Positions 1 through 5,418 of a stretch of 5,418 bases of DNA are shown here, in pieces (position 1 is the stretch's first letter; each line of letters begins with the position of its first letter). Source of the stretch: Methanomicrobiales archaeon (lineage in GTDB: Archaea > Halobacteriota > Methanomicrobia > Methanomicrobiales > Methanospirillaceae). The position numbers and the translations under genes are program-made. The notes under the pieces were generated by a model. It did no database searches. It was not told the origin of the DNA and worked only from the letters and a program-made list of their open reading frames with translations. The DNA lies in assembly GCA_012798365.1 (NCBI GenBank), contig JAAZNH010000152.1, forward strand, positions 1-5,418. The letters run 5' to 3'.

Positions 1-3000
1 ATCGACTCGATTGCTCCGGTAATCCTGCCTTCATGATCGAGCAGGGGCGTGGCGACAAGCGAAAGGGGGATTGCTTTCTCGCTCCCGGGGGGTTTCACGA
101 CTGCCTGGGCAGTCACCGACCGCCCCTCCCACCGGATATCAGAGTAATTCATTCGCGCAGCATCCTTATCCGGGTTCAATACCAGGTCGATAAGGATAGG
201 CCGGCGTTTTCCATACATCCAGATACTGTATTCATAATCCCCTTTGCCGATAATGTCCATTCCCTTCACGCCACTGATATCCTCAAGGGCCCGGTTCCAC
301 GCTATCACCCTGCCATCTTTTTCAATGACAAACGTGGGGTCGGGAAGGAAACTGATGATGTCCATGAAGAGCTGCCGGGATTCAAGGAACGCGGCCTCTA
401 TCCGTTTGCGATCCGTGATATCCTGTCCCTGGGCAATAGTCGAAATAACCGTTTTCCCGTCATCCGCGTACAGGGTTGCGGAATTCCAGAGCACAGTCCT
501 TACTTCCCCGGATATATGGAAAACCGGGATCTCCACGGACTCCCAGCGTATGCCCGCGAGGGTGATCTGGATCTGGTCCATGGCTGCAAGCTGGCTTTCT
601 TCAGGGAAGAGGATGGAGAGATGCTCTCCAAGGACATCTTTCTCGCTCCTTCCGGTAAGGCGCTCGAAAGCATGGTTGAACCGCGTGATCCGGAACTCCG
701 GGTCCCAGACGATAATCGGGGCATTGGCGTAATCAAAAAGGCTTGTTAAGTAATCGTTGGTCTCTTTAAGAGCCAGGTCTGCCTGTTTGCTTGCGGTGAT
801 ATCAATAACCACACCGGTCAGCGTTGCCGGAGATCCATCGGCATGGCGCCGGGTAATACCGCCGACATCCCGGAACCAGAGGTACTCCCCTGATGAGGCC
901 TGGATCCGGTAATCCCCCTGGTATCGCACAGCGATTCCTTCAAGATGATCGCGCATTGCCTGCATTGTGGGTTCGAGATCGTCAGGATGTAACAGTGCAG
1001 TAAAATCCCGGTAGTGCCGGAACTTTTCCGGAGAATAGCCAAGCATGGTTGCCTTGCGCTCGTCAAACCGTACGGCTCCCGAGGGCATGTCCATCTCCCA
1101 CCATGCGAGTTTGCCAATCTCCATGGCGGTATCCAGCCGGTATTCCGTTGCCTTCCTCAACTCTTCTGCAAGCTTCCTGCGGGTGACATCGAGAACTATT
1201 CCCTCGTAATGAGTGATCTTCCCTGTTGCGTCGCGGCGGATGTGGGTGTAGTCCTCCACCCAGAACAGATCATGGTTCTTCCCGAAGATCCGGTATTCCT
1301 GGATGTAGTCATCGATGGCGTGGCTGCTGTTGTATTCCACTTCCGAGCCTACGCGACCGAGATCATCAGGATGAATGATGGAGGAGAACAGGACCCTGCC
1401 GGAGAGAAAATCATCCTGCGTATAGCCAAACTGGGAGATGTTCTCGCTCACGGTTACCACCGGCCAGTTCTCCTCTGCTTTCCAGAGGAATGCAACCGCA
1501 GGGCTGGTGTTGATAATGCGCAGCTGTTCTTCCTGGACTCTGAGCAGGTGCTGGATGCGGTCCTGGCTTTCCTTCCTCTCAGTAACATCCTCAAACACCG
1601 CAACAAAATATCCCTTCTCCGGGCAGAACGCGGAAACTTTCAGCCACGATTTAAGCGGTTTGAAATCGATCTCGAATGTTTCAGAAGCTCCCGTTGATGC
1701 CACACGCCCGTACATGGTAAAAATCTCCGGGGCCAGGTTGAGGATATCCGGTATGACCTCACGGACGCGTTTACCTTCGACATCTTTCAGGCCGGTCAGT
1801 CGCTCAAACGCCCGGTTCACAGAAAGATATACCCAGTCCGCGGGTGCGCCCTGCTCGTCATAGATCAAGCGGCAATAGGCGAACCCTTCAAGCATATTCT
1901 CAAAGAGCGTCCGGTATTTTGCCTCGCTCTCCCGCAATGCCAGTTCCACCCGTTTCCGTTCGGTAATATCAATGAGGAGGAGGAGCACGGCAGGATGGTT
2001 CCGGTACTGGATGGGTGCCGCCTTGACCGTCACTGACCGTCGCGGCCCACTCTTTGAGATAAGCTCAATCTCGTACGATGCATCGTCACCAGCGAGGCGG
2101 GAGGCCAGTTTCGAGCGTGCCAGATCGCGGTACTCTGCAGCAACATAGGTGATGATAGACGTCCCGGCGACTGCTTCTGCATCGTACCCGAGAGCCCTTG
2201 CTGAAGCCGGGTTCACATAGAGTATCCTGCCATCCTCACCATAGACGCAGAGATATTCCGGCAGGTTCTCCACAAGGCTCCGGTTGAACAACTCGCTTTC
2301 CTGGAGTGCATCTTCCATGCGTTTACGCTCGGTAATATCGAGGAAGGATCCGATCAGCCCGCCAAGCGTGCCGTCTTTGTTGAAGAACGGGGCCTTGTAA
2401 AAGATGACATCGTGACGGGAGCCGTCCGCATACCGGACCTGGGTCTCGTACCGCTGGGGAACCGGGTTGTCAAAGAGCTGCTGGTCGGCAGCAGCATACT
2501 GGTCGGCAAGGTCTTTTGGGGAAATATCATAGACGGTCTTTCCTGCGAGGTCTTCCCGTTTTATCCCGATATACTCTTCAAACGGGGGATTGCAGCCAAG
2601 GTACTTCCCGCCCGTGTCCTTGAAGAAGACCGGCATCGGAAGGGTATCGATCATAGAGGCAAGGAACCGGGAGCTTTCTGCGGCCCGGACCTCTGCTGAT
2701 TTCTGGGCCGAAACATCGCGGCCGATTGCGATATAGCTGGTCACCGTCCCGGTATCATCCCGCAGGGCCCGGGTGTTCCAGACAAGAGTTTTCAACGTCC
2801 CGTCAGCACAATGGATCTCGGTATCAAAATTTTCAAGGTACGTATCCCTGCTGATGATACGGTTAATCTCGCGGGTCACGTTTTTCCGGTATTCACGGGC
2901 CGGGTACAACTGTTTCCAGACATCCCGTCTCCCGACCACATCCGCCTTTTTGTAGCCGCTGATCTGTTCGGCAGCATCATTCCAGACAAGGATTGTACCA

Positions 3001-3815
3001 TCAGGTGCAAGAACGGATATCCAGACATTGGCATTGGCAATGACATTTTCCTGGAATTCCTGCAGCCGTTTCAAAGAAGCCGCAGCTGCAGCTTCTTCCG
3101 TGATATCCTCACCATAGCTGAGCACGCTGGTGATATTACCCGCCGGGTCCCGGAGAACGGTGTTGTTCCAGCGGATGTGGCGGATCCTGCCGGCGGCCGT
3201 GATAACGTTCCCGCGTACGGTTTCGCCAAGAATAAAATCGCCGGAGATAGTGCTTGCGAACAGGGAGCGGACAGATTCCCGTTCAGGTGCGGGAATGAAG
3301 GTGTCTGCCCATGATTTTGACAGGGCATCTTCCCTGCTGCACTCAAGGATCCTGCTGCCTTTGTCATTGATGAACGTGATGACACCGGCTTTGTCAAGGA
3401 CAAGGACAATCGCAGGGGCAAGGGAGAGATACTGGTCTTTTTCCTCGCGAAGCGCTTCTTTTGCCTCCTGCGCACGGGCGATTTGTTCTGCCAGGTAGGC
3501 GATCACGAGCGCAATGCCTAAGAACACACCGGCACGGAAAAGGGCTGCCAGGATAACATCCGTGTCTCCTGCATTGAACATGAAAACGAGGGCAACGTAG
3601 ATACCGGAAAGCGCCATGGTGCCAAACGCACCTTTCCACCGGTAATGGTACGCCATCAGCACGATGGGGAAGTAATAGAGGTGCATGAAAATGATGGTGA
3701 TCCCCTGCGTCAGGCACCAGATCGTAAAGAGAATGACGGCAACCGAGAGGGTGCCGGTAATTGCCAGCCACATCCGCTCAGAGACCTGCAATCCAGGATG
3801 AGCGGGAACGGTCAT
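1..3815 (-). CDS. Membrane-anchored sensor with nine tandem PAS domains, probable histidine kinase (C-terminus outside window)
   Basis: I translated this frame codon by codon from ATG at 3815 to base 1: 1271 codons and no stop, so the gene continues past the edge. The start is set by a GGAG eight bases upstream and leaves a 15-residue N-terminus before the first helix. Four hydrophobic segments at about 16-35, 39-57, 63-81 and 87-109 form a membrane anchor with a LYYFP motif (46-50), followed by a charged helical linker (110-125). Nine PAS units follow: 125-239, 254-368, 384-495, 508-618, 631-745, 764-878, 892-1007, 1022-1134, and 1147 to beyond 1271. Most end in the usual D(I/V)T linker, several as DITERKR. 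Units 6 and 7 are PAS_3-like with HPDDL. No H-box or ATPase domain is visible. A kinase core, probably HisKA_2 like the neighbour's, is expected beyond base 1, but this is inference; another output domain is possible. The PAS array is expected to sit in the cytoplasm and sense small ligands, redox state or energy state. The ligands cannot be read from sequence. Confidence 0.93.
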   Translation of the reverse strand, partial: MTVPAHPGLQVSERMWLAITGTLSVAVILFTIWCLTQGITIIFMHLYYFPIVLMAYHYRWKGAFGTMALSGIYVALVFMFNAGDTDVILAALFRAGVFLGIALVIAYLAEQIARAQEAKEALREEKDQYLSLAPAIVLVLDKAGVITFINDKGSRILECSREDALSKSWADTFIPAPERESVRSLFASTISGDFILGETVRGNVITAAGRIRHIRWNNTVLRDPAGNITSVLSYGEDITEEAAAAASLKRLQEFQENVIANANVWISVLAPDGTILVWNDAAEQISGYKKADVVGRRDVWKQLYPAREYRKNVTREINRIISRDTYLENFDTEIHCADGTLKTLVWNTRALRDDTGTVTSYIAIGRDVSAQKSAEVRAAESSRFLASMIDTLPMPVFFKDTGGKYLGCNPPFEEYIGIKREDLAGKTVYDISPKDLADQYAAADQQLFDNPVPQRYETQVRYADGSRHDVIFYKAPFFNKDGTLGGLIGSFLDITERKRMEDALQESELFNRSLVENLPEYLCVYGEDGRILYVNPASARALGYDAEAVAGTSIITYVAAEYRDLARSKLASRLAGDDASYEIELISKSGPRRSVTVKAAPIQYRNHPAVLLLLIDITERKRVELALRESEAKYRTLFENMLEGFAYCRLIYDEQGAPADWVYLSVNRAFERLTGLKDVEGKRVREVIPDILNLAPEIFTMYGRVASTGASETFEIDFKPLKSWLKVSAFCPEKGYFVAVFEDVTERKESQDRIQHLLRVQEEQLRIINTSPAVAFLWKAEENWPVVTVSENISQFGYTQDDFLSGRVLFSSIIHPDDLGRVGSEVEYNSSHAIDDYIQEYRIFGKNHDLFWVEDYTHIRRDATGKITHYEGIVLDVTRRKLAEELRKATEYRLDTAMEIGKLAWWEMDMPSGAVRFDERKATMLGYSPEKFRHYRDFTALLHPDDLEPTMQAMRDHLEGIAVRYQGDYRIQASSGEYLWFRDVGGITRRHADGSPATLTGVVIDITASKQADLALKETNDYLTSLFDYANAPIIVWDPEFRITRFNHAFERLTGRSEKDVLGEHLSILFPEESQLAAMDQIQITLAGIRWESVEIPVFHISGEVRTVLWNSATLYADDGKTVISTIAQGQDITDRKRIEAAFLESRQLFMDIISFLPDPTFVIEKDGRVIAWNRALEDISGVKGMDIIGKGDYEYSIWMYGKRRPILIDLVLNPDKDAARMNYSDIRWEGRSVTAQAVVKPPGSEKAIPLSLVATPLLDHEGRITGAIES
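1951..1970 (-). repeat. Copy 1 of a 20-base internal repeat encoding a DITERKR PAS linker
   Basis: This stretch matches 2320-2339 at 18 of 20 positions by eye. Both copies encode the DITERKR linker that closes a PAS unit and starts the helix to the next (residues 616-622 here, after PAS 4). It is a coding repeat within a modular protein, not a mobile or regulatory repeat. The similarity is either a trace of domain duplication or constraint on the linker combined with shared codon choice. Confidence 0.6.
2320..2339 (-). repeat. Copy 2 of the DITERKR linker repeat
   Basis: This is the partner of 1951-1970, encoding residues 493-499 after PAS 3. The two copies are 369 bases apart, exactly 123 codons, which is one PAS unit plus linker. 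That spacing fits tandem duplication of a module. The PAS cores on either side have diverged strongly at the protein level, so any duplication is old. Confidence 0.6.
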
Positions 3816-3823
3816 ACCGGCAT

Positions 3824-3829
3824 CTCCTC
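3824..3829 (-). promoter_or_regulatory. Ribosome-binding site of the nine-PAS sensor gene, overlapping the upstream stop codon
   Basis: Read on the minus strand, the junction is TGAGGAGATGCCGGTATGAC. The purine run GAGGAG (3829-3824) shares its first two bases with the TGA stop of the upstream kinase. Its last base lies eight bases before the ATG at 3815, a normal Shine-Dalgarno distance. An earlier ATG at 3823 directly touches the GGAG with no spacer and reads only M-P-V-stop, so it is not the start of the sensor. The overlap suggests that ribosomes finishing the first gene reinitiate on the second. No separate promoter is recognisable for the second gene. Confidence 0.8.
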
Positions 3830-5418
3830 AGGCTTTCTCATGCATCACCATCACGAATTTCGTTCCATTCTCCCGGTCCAGTTCGATGGTCCCGTTCATC
3901 TGGTCAACAAGAGTATTCACGAGGCGCAGGCCAAGCGACGGGGTGTTTTTCCAGTCAAGTCCGGCAGGAATCCCGATGCCGGTATCCTGGAAGACCACTG
4001 TGAGGGTATGGCCCTCCTTTTTCACGGTGATCCCGATCTCACCTTTCCGACCTTCGGGGAAGGCATATTTTAAGGAATTGGAGATGAGCTCGTTGATGAT
4101 AAGGCCCAGCGGGATGGCTGAATTGATATCCACGTTGACATCGTGGATGTCCAGCCGGAACTGGATACCCCGTGCCCGGGCATCATAGAACTGGAAGAGC
4201 CCGGTTCCGAGGAATTTGATGTAATCCTCAAGGCTGATATGCGAGATGTCCTCGGCGCGATAGAGCTTCTCATGGACAAGGGCCATCGCTTTAACCCGGT
4301 TCTGGCTCTCCCGGATTGCCGCAAGCGTGGGTTCATCCTTGATGTACCGTGACTGGAGGTTTAAGAGGCTTGCAATGATCTGGAGATTGTTCTTGACCCG
4401 GTGGTGGATCTCCTTGAGGAGCATACTCTTCTCATCCACAGAAGCCTGGAGTTTCTTCTCGGCAGTAACACGCTGGGCATTCTCTTCTTCGAGCGCCTCG
4501 TTGGCTCTGGAGAGGGCTTCGGTCCGGTCTTTTACCCGCTGCTCAAGGACGGTATTGAGGGAGCGGATCTCCGACTCCATCAGCCGGCGGTTGGTGATAT
4601 CGATGTTGACCCCGGTCAGGCGTGTGGCTTTCCCTTGTGCATCGGTCTGGGATATTTTCCCCCGGCCGAGGATCCAGATCCAGTTCCCGTCATTGGATAA
4701 AAGGCGGTACTCAATCTCGCACAACGGGCGTTTTTCCGCAATCTGCCGCTGGAGATCCAGAAGCACACGCTCACGGTCATCCGGGTGCATCAGCGCTGCC
4801 CATGCATCGTACGTTGCAGGGAACTCGCCGGGCTTGTGATCGAGCATGGTGTAAAAATTGTCACTGAACACGGCATTACCGGTGAGCAGATCCCAGTCCC
4901 AGGATGCAATCTCGGCACCTTCCAGCGCAAGACGGAGCCGTTCCTCGCTCTCGTGAAGCGCCTGTTCTGCCTCCTTGCGCTGCTGGATCGGGCGCGTGGT
5001 GATGACAAAACCGTCAACGCCGGGTACGCCCAGCAGGTTAACGCCAACTGCCTCTACCCAGAGATACGTACCGTCATTCTTTCGAACCCGGAACTCGGTG
5101 GGGATACCGGTATTGGTCCCGGCACTGACCGTGGCAAACTCATGTTTCACCCGTTCCAGATCATCGGGGTGAACATGCTCCCAGGGCACGTTCCCGAGGA
5201 GCGAACCCTCCGGGTAGCCAAGGATCCGTTCCGCCGAAGGGGACTCATACGTTATCCTTCCGTCATGGTCCAGGACCCGGATAATATCCGATGAATTGAG
5301 GATGAGGGCCCGGAACCGGGCTTCACTCAGGCGGAGGGTATCTTCTGCCTTCCTGCGCTGGGTGATGTCCCGGTTTGAACCGCGGCGGCCGATGAACTCT
5401 CCCTTATCATTATGGAGC
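3828..5418 (-). CDS. PAS-domain sensor histidine kinase, HisKA_2 type (N-terminus outside window)
   Basis: The frame is open from the window edge to a TGA at 3830-3828. This gives 529 visible residues (numbered from the first full codon at 5417), and the start lies beyond 5418. Residues 1-19 are the tail of a PAS/PAC unit ending GSNRDIT. PAS domains follow at about 33-145 and 160-275, both with the PAS_3-type HPDD motif (HPDDL at 83, HPDDR at 211). Residues 279-330 are a heptad-rich coiled coil. The HisKA_2 dimerisation/phosphoacceptor segment is at about 331-405, with EIHHRVKNNLQ at 336-346. By family alignment the phosphorylated histidine is probably H339. The HATPase_c domain fills about 430-525, with N-box NELISNSLKYAF (442-453), G1 box DTGIGIP (478-484) and G2 segment SLGLRLV (494-500). 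All catalytic boxes look intact, so an active autokinase is expected, passing phosphate to a response regulator not encoded here. No membrane helix is visible in this part. The cognate signal is unknown. The protein ends normally, 12 bases before the next gene. Confidence 0.95.
   Translation of the reverse strand, partial: LHNDKGEFIGRRGSNRDITQRRKAEDTLRLSEARFRALILNSSDIIRVLDHDGRITYESPSAERILGYPEGSLLGNVPWEHVHPDDLERVKHEFATVSAGTNTGIPTEFRVRKNDGTYLWVEAVGVNLLGVPGVDGFVITTRPIQQRKEAEQALHESEERLRLALEGAEIASWDWDLLTGNAVFSDNFYTMLDHKPGEFPATYDAWAALMHPDDRERVLLDLQRQIAEKRPLCEIEYRLLSNDGNWIWILGRGKISQTDAQGKATRLTGVNIDITNRRLMESEIRSLNTVLEQRVKDRTEALSRANEALEEENAQRVTAEKKLQASVDEKSMLLKEIHHRVKNNLQIIASLLNLQSRYIKDEPTLAAIRESQNRVKAMALVHEKLYRAEDISHISLEDYIKFLGTGLFQFYDARARGIQFRLDIHDVNVDINSAIPLGLIINELISNSLKYAFPEGRKGEIGITVKKEGHTLTVVFQDTGIGIPAGLDWKNTPSLGLRLVNTLVDQMNGTIELDRENGTKFVMVMHEKA

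Noticed and set aside
33..749. Plus-strand open frame of 238 codons
   Set aside because: It lies exactly antisense, codon on codon, to PAS 8 and 9 of the minus-strand sensor, which has clear domain structure there. The plus-strand translation is low-complexity and unrecognisable, and no ribosome-binding site was identified.
1014..1697. Plus-strand open frame of 227 codons
   Set aside because: It uses the same complementary codon register and lies opposite PAS 5 to 7. The open length reflects the GC and codon bias of the true gene.
2811..3314. Plus-strand open frame of 167 codons
   Set aside because: It is an antisense shadow of PAS 1 and 2 with no recognisable protein family.
3394..3771. 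Minus-strand frame with an internal ATG at 3771, and a similar one at 3071-3475
   Set aside because: Both are out-of-frame readings inside the membrane anchor and PAS 1 of the real gene. The real frame shows helices and PAS motifs, and these do not.
3816..3827. A promoter or terminator between the two genes
   Set aside because: The gap is only 12 bases and is mostly taken up by the ribosome-binding site. There is no hairpin, T-run or TATA-like box in it.
5187..5189. GTG at 5189 as a start for the first kinase
   Set aside because: It falls inside a PAS domain (GNVPWEHVHPDDL). The frame stays open to the edge with PAS sequence and a complete preceding GSNRDIT linker, so the true start is outside the window.
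4785..5294. Plus-strand open frame of 169 codons opposite the first kinase
   Set aside because: It is a complementary-register shadow of PAS domains with clear HPDD motifs on the minus strand.

Overview
The window lies entirely inside two consecutive minus-strand genes, both for PAS-domain sensory proteins and both cut by the window edges. The first in transcription order (3828-5418) is the C-terminal 529 residues of a histidine kinase. It carries the tail of one PAS domain, two further PAS domains, a coiled coil and a complete HisKA_2/HATPase core. The second (1-3815) starts 12 bases after the first one's stop codon. It encodes a four-helix membrane anchor followed by nine tandem PAS domains and is still open at base 1, so its output domain is not visible.

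The organism is most likely a methanogenic archaeon of the order Methanomicrobiales (Methanoregula or a relative). This is inferred from the moderately high GC, from the Shine-Dalgarno-led genes, and from PAS subtypes remembered as abundant in that group. Examples are the 'VWISVLAPDG..LVWN..AEQISGY' domain, the 'ANAPIIVWDPEFRITRFNHAFERLTG' type, the 'GIVLDVTRRK/DITERKR' linkers, and the last domain with 'YGKRRPILIDL'. No rRNA, tRNA or marker gene confirms the taxon.

Layout: 5418-3828 is kinase 1. Bases 3827-3816 are the intergenic gap, which holds most of a GGAG ribosome-binding site. Bases 3815-3489 encode the membrane anchor of protein 2, 3443-414 its PAS domains 1 to 8, and 377-1 its PAS domain 9, which runs off the edge. 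Coding density is close to 100 percent, and there is no gene-free stretch, RNA gene, mobile element or CRISPR array. The long plus-strand open frames are antisense shadows.

The ribosome-binding site of gene 2 overlaps the stop codon of gene 1, so the two are almost certainly co-transcribed and probably translationally coupled. The likely picture is a pair of sensors made together: one phosphorylates a response regulator through a HisKA_2 core, and the other integrates many cytoplasmic cues from a membrane-tethered PAS array. No response regulator is visible. The families are well known. What stands out is the size of the PAS array and the compact gene junction, not a new class of system.
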